Source of the DNA: Tateyamaria sp. Alg231-49 | Lineage (GTDB): Bacteria > Pseudomonadota > Alphaproteobacteria > Rhodobacterales > Rhodobacteraceae | Length of the DNA stretch: 64,000 nt | Assembly: GCF_900143535.1 (NCBI RefSeq) | Contig: NZ_FRFA01000020.1 | Location: 1-64,000 of the forward strand | Reading direction: 5' to 3' | Translations under genes and position numbers: made by a program | Shown: positions 9,592-19,182 of the stretch, in pieces | Position numbering within the stretch: the stretch's first letter is position 1 | Layout of the letters: every line of letters starts with the position of its first letter | Notes under the pieces: generated by a model | Told to the model about the DNA's origin: nothing | The model's input: only the letters and a program-made list of their open reading frames with translations | Databases searched by the model: none

Positions 9592-9891
9592 CTATTGTTG
9601 CAGGCACAACTCGTTCCAACCGGCACCCAGGTCTTCGTTGCGGATCACCTTCCGCTTTTGCTCGTAGACCCAAGGTGTGATCAAGGGGATGACGTTGTTG
9701 TATTTTTCGGGCCATGTGGGCGACTGAGCAAGGATGTGATCCTGTACATCGCGCTCTGCTACCCGTTCCAGACGCGCAGTCTGGATCGCTTTGACGACTT
9801 CGGCCTGATAAGCACAGGTCTCTTTCTTGTCTTCCGCAAAAGCGGGCGTCGCAAAGGCAGCGGTGGCAAGGATCAGTGCAAATCGGGTCAT
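9592..9891 (-). CDS. Small secreted protein of unknown function
   Basis: The product is 99 residues with a clear Sec signal peptide: MTRFALILATAAFATPAFA, with cleavage before EDKKE. The mature 80 residues are charged, have one cysteine near the start (ETCAYQAEV) and one near the end (NELCLQQ), and include SPTWPEKYNNVIPLITPWVY. A disulfide between the ends is possible. I do not recognise a named family. It lies between soxG and dnaG on the same strand; the 36-base gap to soxG leaves open whether it belongs to the sox transcript. Confidence 0.7.
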   Translation of the reverse strand: MTRFALILATAAFATPAFAEDKKETCAYQAEVVKAIQTARLERVAERDVQDHILAQSPTWPEKYNNVIPLITPWVYEQKRKVIRNEDLGAGWNELCLQQ

Positions 9892-9927
9892 GGCAGGCTC
9901 CGGAACAGAAGAATCGTTCCTGAAGTT

Positions 9928-10473
9928 TTAGCCGCGCGACGCGACGCTTTCCATGGCTCTTTCCAGATCGTGAAGAAGCGTGCCAGCCATGGACCGGAAT
10001 ACCATCAACAAGAAACTGTCCGCACCAATCCGTGTCACCGACCCGTTCATGTGCTGGATTTGGGTGCGCGCCGAATGCCCCCGCTTGAAATGGGCGGCGG
10101 AGACATCGACAGGGACAACCCGCGCCAGAACCGCCTTCACATCCGCACCCGTCAGGGTCACGCTCGTCCAGGCATCGCTTTGCAGAGTCATCGCGGCATA
10201 CGCGTTAAGGGCTGCATCCGGTTCCGGCCCAGCGAGCATTACCGTATCTTTACCAAACCAGATCGCCCGCGCACCAGCCTTGCCAGTGGCACGCAGCGGG
10301 GCCGGCCATGCGAATCCGTGGGCTGCCTTGAACGCACCGCCCAATGCCTTGGCCTGCCCGGCAAAGGGCGCAATCGAGGTGAGCACGCCTAAATCAACTT
10401 CGACCAACGCCACCCTGCCGATAGTCTTTACCTCCATGCCGTCCAGAGGCGTTTTTGCAATCAGATCAGCCAC
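9928..10473 (-). CDS. soxG: Sarcosine oxidase gamma subunit SoxG
   Basis: SoxG is the small structural subunit of heterotetrameric sarcosine oxidase, which oxidises N-methylglycine and passes the methyl group to tetrahydrofolate. From the GTG at 10473 the protein has 181 residues. That start has GGAGG nine bases upstream and overlaps the soxA end by eight bases; a longer frame to 10539 would lie well inside soxA. The sequence shows AIWFGKDTVMLAGPEPD and CSAAHFKRGHSARTQIQHM-like positions (here VSAAHFKRG). A final leucine-rich helix, LLHDLERAMESVASRG, also fits. This family is weakly conserved, so context carries much of the call. Confidence 0.88.
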   Translation of the reverse strand: MADLIAKTPLDGMEVKTIGRVALVEVDLGVLTSIAPFAGQAKALGGAFKAAHGFAWPAPLRATGKAGARAIWFGKDTVMLAGPEPDAALNAYAAMTLQSDAWTSVTLTGADVKAVLARVVPVDVSAAHFKRGHSARTQIQHMNGSVTRIGADSFLLMVFRSMAGTLLHDLERAMESVASRG

Positions 10474-13399
10474 GGGTGCGCCCTCCTTCCGGGTCAAAGA
10501 ACACCGGGTCGCACAGTTCCACCCGGGTTTGAATGCCACGCAAATGATCGACCATGTTCAAAACCTCGCCATGCCGGGACAACCCGTTCTGAACAAAGCC
10601 AAGCCCAAGGTAGTGCCCAAAGGTCGGAGAGAACGCGACAGATGTCACATAGCCTTGATCGTGCGCGCGCACCGGTTCTTCTCCATCGCTGTAGATATGT
10701 GCGCCGGCGGTCAGTTGTTTGACTGCACCCACAGGTTTCATCCCGACCAACTGCTCGCGTCCCTCTGCAAGGAAGCCGGGGCGGTGGGCCATGGTTTTCC
10801 CAATAAAGTCCTTTTTCTGCGACAGCATCCGTCCCATCCCGATGTCCTGAGCGCTGATCCGACCATGGATTTCGGAATGGGTAATGAATCCCTTTTCGAT
10901 CCGCAGGACGTTGAGCGCCTCCATCCCGTAGGCCCCGCCGTCCATCGCCTCGGCCTGTGCGAGCAGTTGCCGAAACATCGCGTCGCCATAGCGAGACGGC
11001 ACCGCAAGTTCGTAGGCGTGTTCGCCCGAGAATGAGATGCGGAACAGACGCCCTTGCACACCTTGCACGCTGACGGGGCCGCAGGCCATGAAAGGCCACG
11101 CCTCGACATCGAGTGTCTCATCCAACAAACCATTCAGCAGATCCCGCGCCTTTGGTCCGGCTACAGCAAACTGCGCCCACTGCTCGGTGACGGACATGAT
11201 CCGCACGTCCCATTCGGGATGCAGCGCCTGTGTCACAAATTCGAGGTGGCGCATGACCTGGCCTGCCGCCGCCGTCGTGGTGGTCATCACGTAGTGGTTT
11301 GGGCCCAGCCGCGCCGTGGTCCCGTCATCCATGACGAACCCATCTTCGCGCAGCATCAGGCCATAGCGCACGCGGTTCTCTTTGAGCGTCGAAAACATGT
11401 TGGTGTAGACAAAGTCGAGCAGCTTGGCGGCATCTGGGCCCTGAATGTCGATCTTGCCAAGGGTCGAAACATCACAGACCCCCACAGCCTTGCGAACATA
11501 GCCGACTTCCCTGTCACACGACTGGCGCCATGTGGTTTCTCCGGCGGTGGGGAAATAGGAGGGGCGATACCACAAACCCACCGCGATCATCGGGGCACCC
11601 ATGCCAACGCTGGCCCGGTGGCTGGTTGTCTTCCGCTCAGGCGCGAACCCAGCACCCTGCGCGCCTGCACCAAGCGCGGCAAGCGCCACGGGGCTAAAGG
11701 GCGGGCGGAAGGTCGTTGTGCCAGTCTCGGGGATACCGCGCCCGGTCGCGTCCGCCAGCAACGCAAGCGCGGTCACGTTTGAGTTCTTGCCTTGATCCGT
11801 CGCCATGCCTTGGGTGGTATAGCGCTTCATATGTTCGACTGAGGTGAAGTTTTCCACTGCCGCCTGTTTGACATCCTTGACGCTGACGTCGTTCTGGAAA
11901 TCAAGCCATGCCCGCCCTTTGCCCGGTACAGCCCACAGAGGAGAGACCGCGTAAGGCGTGTCCTCTGCGGATGGCAATGCAACGTCCGCGATCGTCATGC
12001 CCATTGCTTTCAGGCTCGCTTTGGCCGCCGCTGCCCCCTCGGACAGGCACGCCGCCGTCGAAAACGCACCATTGCACGCACCTGCCACTTCCATTCCGGG
12101 AATGGAGCCCGGGGTCGGGACGAAGCTGGCGATATCAGCATTCCAAGTGGGCCGCCCATTCATATGACAGGTCATATGCACTGTCGGGTTCCAACCGCCT
12201 GAGACGGCCAGACAGTCAGTCATGATGTTCTCGACGCCCGCGCCCGTCTGCACGCTGACGGCTTCAAGCCGCTTGCGCCCGGAACTGCCCGACACCATGG
12301 CACCCGCAATCACGCGGTAGTCGCCCAGCGCCTTGGCATCCGCACGGCTGTCGATGACGGCTGCGACATGTACGCCTGCATCAACCATATCCAGAGCAGT
12401 GCGGTGCGCATCGTCGTTGTTGGCAAAAACGGTGACCGCTTTGCCCGGAGCCACGCCCCAACGGTTAAGATACGCGCGCACAGCGCCCGCGCCCATGATC
12501 CCGGGCCGGTCGTTGTTCTGAAACGCGATATGGCGTTCGATCGCGCCTGCCGCCAGAACCGAACGCTTGACGACAATGCGCCAGAAGGTTTCCTTGACCC
12601 CGCCCTTGGGCATGTCCGGGACGTGATGACCAACCCGCTCCAACGCGCCAAACGTGCCGCCGTCATAAGCGCCCGTGACGGTGGTGCGCGTCATCAGTCG
12701 CACATTTTCCATGGCAGACAGGGCCTTTATGGTCTCGGCGACCCAGAGCGATCCAGGCTTGCCATCCACCTCAAGCGTCTCGGCATTCAAGCGCCCGCCC
12801 ATCAAGCTGTCTTCATCCGCCAGTATAACCTGTGCCCCGGACTTGGCGGCCACCAAGGCTGCCATCAAGCCAGCAGGCCCAGCCCCGATCACCAACAGGT
12901 CACAGAACGCATATGCCTTTTCATAGTGATCTTCGTCTTTGACCGGGCCAAGCGCACCCAGGCCTGCCGCGCGGCGGATCGCAGGTTCATAGACCTTTTC
13001 CCAGAACGCACGGGGCCACATGAAAGTCTTGTAATAAAAACCGGCTCCCAAAAAGGGCGCAGCCAGGTCGTTGACACTCAGCAGATCGAAACCAAGCGAC
13101 GGCCAAGCATTCTGCGGACGCGCCTCAAGTCCCTCGTAAACCTCTTGCACCGTGGCGCGCACATTCGGGTCGGTGGCCCCGCCTTTGCCAACGGTGACCA
13201 ATGCGTTTGGCTCTTCAGAGCCAGCGGTCAGAATGCCGCGTGGACGATGGTATTTGAACGACCGACCCACCATGCGCACGTCATTGGCCAGCAAAGCCGA
13301 GGCGAGCGTATCACCGGCAAACCCGCGATAGGTACTTCCGTCAAAACGAAAAGACAGCGACGTGTTGCGGTCGATCAGACCCTTACCAGCAACCCTCAT
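10466..13399 (-). CDS. soxA: Sarcosine oxidase alpha subunit SoxA
   Basis: SoxA, 977 residues, binds NAD and hosts the folate site of heterotetrameric sarcosine oxidase. In order, it has an N-terminal ferredoxin-like domain with KYHRPRGILTAGSEEPNALV, a dinucleotide-binding domain with LLVIGAGPAGLMAALVAAKSG, and a C-terminal aminomethyltransferase-like domain from about residue 570 with DVSTLGKIDIQGPDA and RISFSGEHAYELAVP. The ATG at 13399 gives the usual N-terminus MRVAGKGLIDRNTSLSF and overlaps the soxD stop in ATGA. A longer frame to 13480 would run through soxD. Substrate oxidation occurs at SoxB; the formaldehyde intermediate is channelled here. Confidence 0.96.
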   Translation of the reverse strand: MRVAGKGLIDRNTSLSFRFDGSTYRGFAGDTLASALLANDVRMVGRSFKYHRPRGILTAGSEEPNALVTVGKGGATDPNVRATVQEVYEGLEARPQNAWPSLGFDLLSVNDLAAPFLGAGFYYKTFMWPRAFWEKVYEPAIRRAAGLGALGPVKDEDHYEKAYAFCDLLVIGAGPAGLMAALVAAKSGAQVILADEDSLMGGRLNAETLEVDGKPGSLWVAETIKALSAMENVRLMTRTTVTGAYDGGTFGALERVGHHVPDMPKGGVKETFWRIVVKRSVLAAGAIERHIAFQNNDRPGIMGAGAVRAYLNRWGVAPGKAVTVFANNDDAHRTALDMVDAGVHVAAVIDSRADAKALGDYRVIAGAMVSGSSGRKRLEAVSVQTGAGVENIMTDCLAVSGGWNPTVHMTCHMNGRPTWNADIASFVPTPGSIPGMEVAGACNGAFSTAACLSEGAAAAKASLKAMGMTIADVALPSAEDTPYAVSPLWAVPGKGRAWLDFQNDVSVKDVKQAAVENFTSVEHMKRYTTQGMATDQGKNSNVTALALLADATGRGIPETGTTTFRPPFSPVALAALGAGAQGAGFAPERKTTSHRASVGMGAPMIAVGLWYRPSYFPTAGETTWRQSCDREVGYVRKAVGVCDVSTLGKIDIQGPDAAKLLDFVYTNMFSTLKENRVRYGLMLREDGFVMDDGTTARLGPNHYVMTTTTAAAGQVMRHLEFVTQALHPEWDVRIMSVTEQWAQFAVAGPKARDLLNGLLDETLDVEAWPFMACGPVSVQGVQGRLFRISFSGEHAYELAVPSRYGDAMFRQLLAQAEAMDGGAYGMEALNVLRIEKGFITHSEIHGRISAQDIGMGRMLSQKKDFIGKTMAHRPGFLAEGREQLVGMKPVGAVKQLTAGAHIYSDGEEPVRAHDQGYVTSVAFSPTFGHYLGLGFVQNGLSRHGEVLNMVDHLRGIQTRVELCDPVFFDPEGGRTRG

Positions 13400-13659
13400 C
13401 CCTTGCCCCCTGCGGCGAGATCCGCGCTCTTCACTTCGTGGGTGGCCGTGTTGCGCACCACCTTCAACCACGCGCCGCATCCCGCATCATGGCTCCACAA
13501 CTCTTCAAAATCGCCGGGCTGGTTTTCGCGCAGATGCAAATAGTCATCCCATGCCGCCTCACCGGCATCCGGAGCAGGGCGTTCCAACATCACGGCCGCC
13601 CCCTGATAGTAAAACTCACGCACATCGCGCTCGCCGCAAATCGGACATCGCAGCCGCAT
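13396..13659 (-). CDS. soxD: Sarcosine oxidase delta subunit SoxD
   Basis: The 87-residue zinc-binding subunit starts MRLRCPICGERDVREFYY from the ATG at 13659, with GGAG six bases upstream. The CPxC pair and the later HDAGCGAWLKVVRNTATHEV supply the cysteine and histidine zinc ligands of the family. The stretch RENQPGDFEELW before the second ligand group is also typical. The stop overlaps the soxA start, which suggests coupled translation and a fixed subunit ratio. Confidence 0.94.
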   Translation of the reverse strand: MRLRCPICGERDVREFYYQGAAVMLERPAPDAGEAAWDDYLHLRENQPGDFEELWSHDAGCGAWLKVVRNTATHEVKSADLAAGGKG

Positions 13660-13745
13660 CAGACGTCTCCTTGATGGCACTGCGTCCATCTCTTCTCTGA
13701 TTTAAAAAAATCCCCGCCGGAGGCTCCCGTCATCTCAACCATCCT

Positions 13746-14999
13746 TCAATGCAGGTTATGTTGCGAGCCGGTGGACTCTTCGTCCATGATCCCGGCCCCT
13801 GTACGGAAACGATCCAGACGGTGTCGCACAGTGGTTTCATGTGGTGTGCCCGTCGCCAGCAGGTGTGCAAAAGTGTGTCCCGAAGCTGGGGTCGCCTTGA
13901 ACCCGCCGTAGCACCAGCCTGTGTTTACGAACAAACCATCGATGTCGGTCTTGTCCATGATGAACGAACCATCCGGAGACATATCCATGATCCCACCCCA
14001 ACTGCGCAGCATCCGCGCCTTGCCGATCTGGGGCATGAGGGTCATCGCGGCCTCGGTCACGTGTTCGACCAAAGGCAGGTTCCCACGCGCGGCATAGCTG
14101 GAATACATGTCCAGATCGCCGCCAAAGACGAGCCCGCCCTTATCTGACTGGCTGATATAGAAATGGCCCATGCCGTAGGTGACCACGTGATCGAGGCACG
14201 GCTTGAGCCCCTCGGTCACAAAGGCCTGCAACACATGAGACTCAATCGGCAGACGCATTCCAGCCATCGCCGCCACCTGAGACGAGCGTCCTGCGGCCAC
14301 CATGCCGACCTTTTTGGCACGGATCGGACCGCGCGTGGTTTGCACGCCTTTGACCACGCCACCCTCGACATCGATGCCTGTCACTTCGCATTGCTGGATC
14401 AGGTCCACACCGCGATCCGATGCAGACCGGGCAAAGCCCCACGCCACCGCGTCATGGCGCGCTGTCCCGCCGCGTTTGTGGTAAAGCCCGCCAAAGATGG
14501 GAAAGCGGGTCTGCTCAAAATCGATCATCGGCAGCAGCTTTTTCACACCGGCTTCGTCCAGCATCTCGGCATCGTCACCCTGCCCGACCATCATGTTGCC
14601 ACGCCGCACAAAGGCATCGCGCTGGCCGTCCGAGTGCACCAGATTGATGATGCCGCGCTGCGAATGCATGACGTTATAGTTCAGGTCCTCTTCCAGACCT
14701 TCCCACAGCTTGAGCGAGTGAGAGTAGAATTCGGAGTTGCCAGGGAGCATGTAGTTGGCGCGCACGATGGTGGTGTTGCGCCCGACATTGCCCCCGCCAA
14801 GATAGCCTTTTTCAAGCACCGCGACATTGGTCAGCCTATGCACTTTGGCCAGATAGTGTGCCGTGGCCAGACCATGTCCACCGCCCCCAATAAGGACAAT
14901 ATCGTATTCGGCTTTTGGTTCAGGGCTGCGCCAGTGCGGGCCCCATCCCTTGTTTCCTGTCAGCCCCTCGGCAAGGACTTTCAGTCCTGAAAAGCGCAT
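13746..14999 (-). CDS. soxB: Sarcosine oxidase beta subunit SoxB
   Basis: SoxB, 417 residues, is the flavoprotein that oxidises sarcosine. The FAD-binding fold is seen as DIVLIGGGGHGLATAHYLAK and EKGYLGGGNVGRNTTIVRAN. GGTARHDAVAWGFARSA contains the histidine that carries covalent FMN in this family. The ATG at 14999 is preferred because GGAGG lies five bases before it; the GTG at 15005 falls inside that ribosome site. It is the first gene of soxBDAG. The 86-base gap to soxD is the only real space in the operon. Confidence 0.95.
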   Translation of the reverse strand: MRFSGLKVLAEGLTGNKGWGPHWRSPEPKAEYDIVLIGGGGHGLATAHYLAKVHRLTNVAVLEKGYLGGGNVGRNTTIVRANYMLPGNSEFYSHSLKLWEGLEEDLNYNVMHSQRGIINLVHSDGQRDAFVRRGNMMVGQGDDAEMLDEAGVKKLLPMIDFEQTRFPIFGGLYHKRGGTARHDAVAWGFARSASDRGVDLIQQCEVTGIDVEGGVVKGVQTTRGPIRAKKVGMVAAGRSSQVAAMAGMRLPIESHVLQAFVTEGLKPCLDHVVTYGMGHFYISQSDKGGLVFGGDLDMYSSYAARGNLPLVEHVTEAAMTLMPQIGKARMLRSWGGIMDMSPDGSFIMDKTDIDGLFVNTGWCYGGFKATPASGHTFAHLLATGTPHETTVRHRLDRFRTGAGIMDEESTGSQHNLH

Positions 15000-15227
15000 G
15001 CGCACCTCCGCTCATGTCATGACCCTACACCATCAACATCCTTGCAGGTGTAGCAAGAGGGTGCGACCCAACCCTATAACTTTTCGACATGGTTCGGTCT
15101 GTCAGCGACTGTTTGATGCGCAGTGGGCGCCGGTTGAACGGGATCGCTAAAACAAGTTGATGCTCTGAACTGGTCACACACGATTTCATCATTGAAATTG
15201 GCCTAGCATCACCCCAAGAATTGAGCG

Positions 15228-15471
15228 ATGACCAACCCAGCTCCTCCGCCAACCACGCTCAAGCTTGCGGCTATTCTGGCGGCTGATGTTGTGAGCTATT
15301 CTCGTATGATCGGACCGAATGGAGGAAGCCCGCAAAGCTTTGGCCCAATACCGCGCTCTTGAGCCGGACCGGACGATCAAGGTTTGGCAGGCCACAAACA
15401 ATTGTGCCAACTCAAAGGGCGGCAAACGGTATTCTGAAGGGTTGCGCTTGGCTGGGTTACCCGAAGAGTGA
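15228..15471 (+). pseudogene. Decayed class III adenylate cyclase (N- and C-terminal remnants)
   Basis: From the ATG at 15228 the frame reads a proline-rich start, then LKLAAILAADVVSYSRMIG, the conserved beginning of bacterial class III adenylate/guanylate cyclases with TPR tails. The frame soon fails and stops near 15360. In another frame, 15319-15471 encodes MEEARKALAQYRALEPD and then RYSEGLRLAGLPEE, the usual C-terminus of the same large proteins. Some 500 or more residues, including the metal-binding aspartates of the catalytic core and most TPRs, are missing. The simplest reading is an internal deletion with a frame shift. No active product is expected. Confidence 0.8.
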
Positions 15472-15501
15472 GGCCGATCGATCAACCGGCCTCGTCCATG
15501 T

Positions 15502-16932
15502 TTAGAGCCCTTTGGCGCGGTAGCTGTCTGCGACCTTGCTGATGGCGACCAGATAGGCAGCCGTGCGCAAATCATCGACGTCCCCGCGTTCGTGCCAAAC
15601 ACTTGCCATCGACTGATAGGCCGTGCGCATCGTGTCATCGAGGCCTGAGCGGACCAGTTCCAATTCACCCGCACCGCGCAAGTACTTCGTTTTAAAGTTG
15701 GGGCTGAGCTCCCAACCGATGCCGCTGTCGGAACTCAGCCTTTCGAGTTCGTCGATGATCAGCTGGTGGCGGGCCTCTTCCTGACGGCGCTGCATCCGGC
15801 CAAAGCGGATGTGGGACAGGTTTTTGACCCACTCAAAGTATGACACGGTGACACCACCGGCGTTCGCATACATGTCCGGAATGATCACTGTGCCCTTGCC
15901 GCGCAAAATTTCATCCGCGCCCGCCGTCACTGGGCCATTGGCCGCCTCGATGATCAGTGGCGCCGTCACCCGTGCAGCGTTTGTACGATTGATGACTCCT
16001 TCAAGGGCCGCCGGGATCAGGATGTCGCAGTCCAGTTCGAGGACTGACGCGCCATCTTCTACATATGTGGCTCCGGGATAGGTGGCTACTCCGCCATGGC
16101 CGGCGATCCAATGGCGAATGGCATCCACGTCCAGGCCATTTGGATCAGTCAATGCGCCGTCCCTTTCGATGATGCCAACGATTTTGCAGCCATCTTCTTC
16201 GCTCAGGAACTTGGCCGCGTGATAGCCCACGTTGCCAAGGCCCTGCACGACAACCGATTTGCCATCCAGAGTGCCGGACATACCTGCTTTTTTCACTCCG
16301 TCGGCGTCACGAAAGAATTCTTGCAGCGCGTATTGCACACCGCGCCCCGTCGCTTCTGTCCGGCCTTGAATACCACCTGCGTTGGTTGGCTTGCCTGTAA
16401 CGCAAGCGGTGCCGTTGATATCCGTGGTGTTCATCCGCTTGTACTGGTCCGCGATCCACGCCATCTCCCGCTCTCCGGTGCCCATATCGGGCGCAGGTAC
16501 GTTTTGGGACGGGTTGATCAGGTCTCGTTTTATCAGCTCATAGGCAAAGCGGCGGGTGATCAGCTCCAACTCATTCTCGTCATATTCGCGCGGGTCGATG
16601 CACAGACCACCTTTTGAACCGCCAAACGGGGCCTCAACCAATGCGCATTTGTACGTCATCAGCGCAGCAAGCGCCTCAACCTCGTCCTGATTGACACCTG
16701 TTGCGTAGCGAATGCCGCCCTTGACCGGTTCCATGTGTTCGGAGTGCACAGAGCGGTATCCTGTGAACGTCTTTAACTCGCCCCTCAGGCGGACCCCAAA
16801 GCGCACAGTATAGGTGGCATTACAGACGCGTATCTTTTCCTCGAGTCCCGGGGACAAATCCATCAGCGCAACAGCGCGATTGTACATGATATCCACGCTT
16901 TCGCGAAATGTCGGCTCTTTTGGGGTGTTCAT
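15502..16932 (-). CDS. Glu/Leu/Phe/Val dehydrogenase (probable glutamate dehydrogenase)
   Basis: The 476-residue protein belongs to the amino-acid dehydrogenase family and most resembles hexameric glutamate dehydrogenases, which interconvert glutamate with 2-oxoglutarate and ammonia. The substrate loop KGGIRYATGVNQDEVEALAA, the catalytic-lysine segment MTYKCALVEAPFGGSKGG and PAPDMGTGEREMAWI are intact. The NAD(P) Rossmann motif is GLGNVGYHAAKFL. The start ATG at 16932 follows AAGGA. It stands alone. Cofactor preference and catabolic or anabolic direction cannot be judged from sequence by eye. Confidence 0.93.
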   Translation of the reverse strand: MNTPKEPTFRESVDIMYNRAVALMDLSPGLEEKIRVCNATYTVRFGVRLRGELKTFTGYRSVHSEHMEPVKGGIRYATGVNQDEVEALAALMTYKCALVEAPFGGSKGGLCIDPREYDENELELITRRFAYELIKRDLINPSQNVPAPDMGTGEREMAWIADQYKRMNTTDINGTACVTGKPTNAGGIQGRTEATGRGVQYALQEFFRDADGVKKAGMSGTLDGKSVVVQGLGNVGYHAAKFLSEEDGCKIVGIIERDGALTDPNGLDVDAIRHWIAGHGGVATYPGATYVEDGASVLELDCDILIPAALEGVINRTNAARVTAPLIIEAANGPVTAGADEILRGKGTVIIPDMYANAGGVTVSYFEWVKNLSHIRFGRMQRRQEEARHQLIIDELERLSSDSGIGWELSPNFKTKYLRGAGELELVRSGLDDTMRTAYQSMASVWHERGDVDDLRTAAYLVAISKVADSYRAKGL

Positions 16933-17239
16933 GGAAGTATTCCTTGTTTGAGCACAAAATGGCCAGAAATGCGGCCTACGATAAGACTATGACGGTTCCG
17001 CATGTTACTGCCAACTTTTTGTGCAGATTGTGTAAACACCCGCATAGGTTGGGCTGTTAGGCCAAAGGGTTAACACTTCGTAAACAATACCTTGCTGTCG
17101 ACCCGATTGCGCACGATCGCATCTAAATGATCACACAGCTTTCGCCCTTTTGCCCGAATTCGGACACATTCAAAGCGCACACCGATAGTTGGACGAGCAC
17201 GCCCGGGGGCGACAGATCGTATAACAGGTAAGGTGTATC
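16933..17239. other. Divergent intergenic region, gdh and TadG-like gene
   Basis: This 307-base region separates divergent genes and must hold both promoters. It is AT-richer than its flanks around 17060-17100 (GGGTTAACACTTCGTAAACAATACC). I see no convincing small gene, RNA gene or strong hairpin. An AAGGTG ribosome site at its right end decides the start of the next gene. Confidence 0.6.
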
Positions 17240-18649
17240 ATGCGTATGGACACGACTTCGAGATCAGCATCCATGGCCGCGCTTAAAGGCAGCGCCACAC
17301 GGTTTGCGCGCGATGAGAGCGGTACGATGACGATGTTCGCCATCATGATGTTGATGATGATGCTTCTTGTCGGCGGCATCGGCGTCGACCTGATGCGCAA
17401 CGAAATGGAACGCACACGGGTGCAAGCCACTGTCGATCGGGCCGTGCTGGCTGCTGCCGACCTCGATCAGACGCTGGACCCAGAAGCGGTCGTAAACGAC
17501 TATTTCGAAAAGGCGGGGATGTCCGAATACCTGACATCTGTGACCGTTGATGAAGGACTGAACTACCGCACGGTGACGGTGCAAGCCAGAACCACAACAC
17601 CCACCCAGTTCATGCGTTTGATGGGCGTCGACGAACTCACCGTGCCCGCCAAAGGCCAGGCCGAAGAAAAAGTTGCAAACGTCGAAATTTCAATGGTGTT
17701 GGACATATCGGGCTCGATGGGATCCAGCAGCAAAATGGAGAACCTGCAGGACGCAGCAAAGACGTTCGTCGATACCGTAATCCGTGACGAAACCGAAAAC
17801 CTGATTTCCATGTCGTTGATCCCCTACACGGCACAAGTGAACGCTGGTTTCCCAATCTTTGACGAACTGCAGACCAACCATGTGCATGACTTTTCGTACT
17901 GTGTGGACTTTGAGATCGAAGACTTTAACTCGACCGCCCTCGATTTCGGCAAGGCCTACGAGCAAATGCAGCACTTTGAGGCAAGCTCTGGCTATTCATA
18001 CCCGATCGACAACCCTGGTTGCCCCGAGCAGGATTTTGAAGAAATCCTAGCCTACACGCAGGATGCCGACCTGCTTAAGGGCCGGATCGACCAATATCGC
18101 GCGCGCGCGAACACCTCGATCCATCTGGGTATGAAATGGGGCGTCGCCCTGCTTGACCCCAGCTTCAAGCCAATCACACAGGCGTTGTCGCTGGACAATC
18201 GGATCGATGCGAACTTCTCGAACCGCCCGGCCGCCTACGACGATGTTGAAACACTCAAGACTGTCATTCTGATGACGGATGGTGAGAACGTTAATACAGT
18301 TCGCATCCAACCTTGGTACTACGCCCAGGCAAGCCACTATGTGCACTGGTCGCGCTACCCATTGTATTGGTACCTCAACAACTATGTTGGAGGCAGCTGG
18401 AGTAACTGGCGCTACACCAAATACACGTCTGCCCAAGCCGACGATATGCTGGAAAACATCTGTGATGCTGCCAAAGACCAAGGGATTGTTGTGTGGTCCA
18501 TCGGCTTTGAGGTCACGAACCACTCCGCTGGCGTGATGGAAAACTGCGCCTCGTCCCCAAGCCACTTCTTCCGAGTGGAAGGTGTGGAGATCAGCGATGC
18601 CTTTGAATCCATCGCCAAACAAATCAACCAACTGAGGCTGACACAATGA
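17240..18649 (+). CDS. TadG-like protein with von Willebrand factor A domain
   Basis: This 469-residue protein has a TadE/TadG-type N-terminus: a basic RFARDESGTMTMF followed by a single hydrophobic segment rich in methionine (IMMLMMMLLVGGIGVDLM), then an amphipathic helix with ERTRVQATVDRAVLAAADL. A von Willebrand A domain follows from about residue 150 with the metal site DISGSMGSS and a later ILMTDGENVN. The region between is rich in aromatic residues. TadG proteins are pseudopilin-like and belong to Flp/Tad pilus or surface-attachment systems. It overlaps the next gene by four bases (ATGA). No Tad ATPase, secretin or prepilin peptidase is in the window. Confidence 0.88.
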   Translation: MRMDTTSRSASMAALKGSATRFARDESGTMTMFAIMMLMMMLLVGGIGVDLMRNEMERTRVQATVDRAVLAAADLDQTLDPEAVVNDYFEKAGMSEYLTSVTVDEGLNYRTVTVQARTTTPTQFMRLMGVDELTVPAKGQAEEKVANVEISMVLDISGSMGSSSKMENLQDAAKTFVDTVIRDETENLISMSLIPYTAQVNAGFPIFDELQTNHVHDFSYCVDFEIEDFNSTALDFGKAYEQMQHFEASSGYSYPIDNPGCPEQDFEEILAYTQDADLLKGRIDQYRARANTSIHLGMKWGVALLDPSFKPITQALSLDNRIDANFSNRPAAYDDVETLKTVILMTDGENVNTVRIQPWYYAQASHYVHWSRYPLYWYLNNYVGGSWSNWRYTKYTSAQADDMLENICDAAKDQGIVVWSIGFEVTNHSAGVMENCASSPSHFFRVEGVEISDAFESIAKQINQLRLTQ

Positions 18650-19182
18650 TCCGCAACGCCACAAAATTCCTGCGCCGCTTTGGGCGCAAGGAAGACGGGC
18701 AGATGATGGTCGAATTCGCCCTCGCCGTGCCCCTTCTCTTCACGCTCTTCATGACGTCGGTCGAAATGGGCATATATTCGCTGCGCCAGAACTTTCTGGA
18801 CCGTGGGTTGGACATGGCCGTGCGCAATGTGCGCCTGAACACTGGGGCCAACTATACGCACAGCGACGTAAAACAGATGGTCTGTGACTTTGCTGGTTTC
18901 CTGACGGATTGCGACAACGCACTCAAGCTAGAGATGAACCCGATCAACCCACGTTCGTTCACTGGCTTTGCAGGCTCCGCCGATTGCGCGGATGTGTCCC
19001 AACCGGTCACACCATCCCGTTCGTTCGTACATGGTGCTGAACACCAGCTGATGCTGTTGCGCGCATGCTATGTATTCAAACCCGTCTTCCCAACCACGGG
19101 AATGGGCTACGCCTTTACCAAGGACGGAACCGGCCGCGCCCAAATGGTGTCGCTGTCCGGATTTGTACAGGAGCCAGGATAA
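18646..19182 (+). CDS. TadE-like pseudopilin
   Basis: The 178-residue product has the TadE pattern: a basic leader MIRNATKFLRRFGRKEDGQ, then MMVEFALAVPLLFTLFMTSV with the conserved glutamate five residues after the likely processing site (G-QMMVE). The remaining C-terminal part, about 120 residues, is periplasmic and has cysteines in QMVCDFAG, LTDCDNA, SADCADV and LRACYVF, likely paired. In Tad systems such proteins are minor pilins needed for pilus assembly. It overlaps both neighbours, by four bases upstream and one base downstream. Confidence 0.88.
   Translation: MIRNATKFLRRFGRKEDGQMMVEFALAVPLLFTLFMTSVEMGIYSLRQNFLDRGLDMAVRNVRLNTGANYTHSDVKQMVCDFAGFLTDCDNALKLEMNPINPRSFTGFAGSADCADVSQPVTPSRSFVHGAEHQLMLLRACYVFKPVFPTTGMGYAFTKDGTGRAQMVSLSGFVQEPG

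Noticed and set aside
12368-13543. Open frame of 391 codons on the plus strand
   Set aside because: It is antisense to soxA and soxD, which are certain. The product is rich in Arg and His without domains.
15189-15674. Open frame of 161 codons on the minus strand
   Set aside because: It spans the cyclase remnant and the gdh 3' end in a wrong frame; composition looks random and it overlaps a certain gene.
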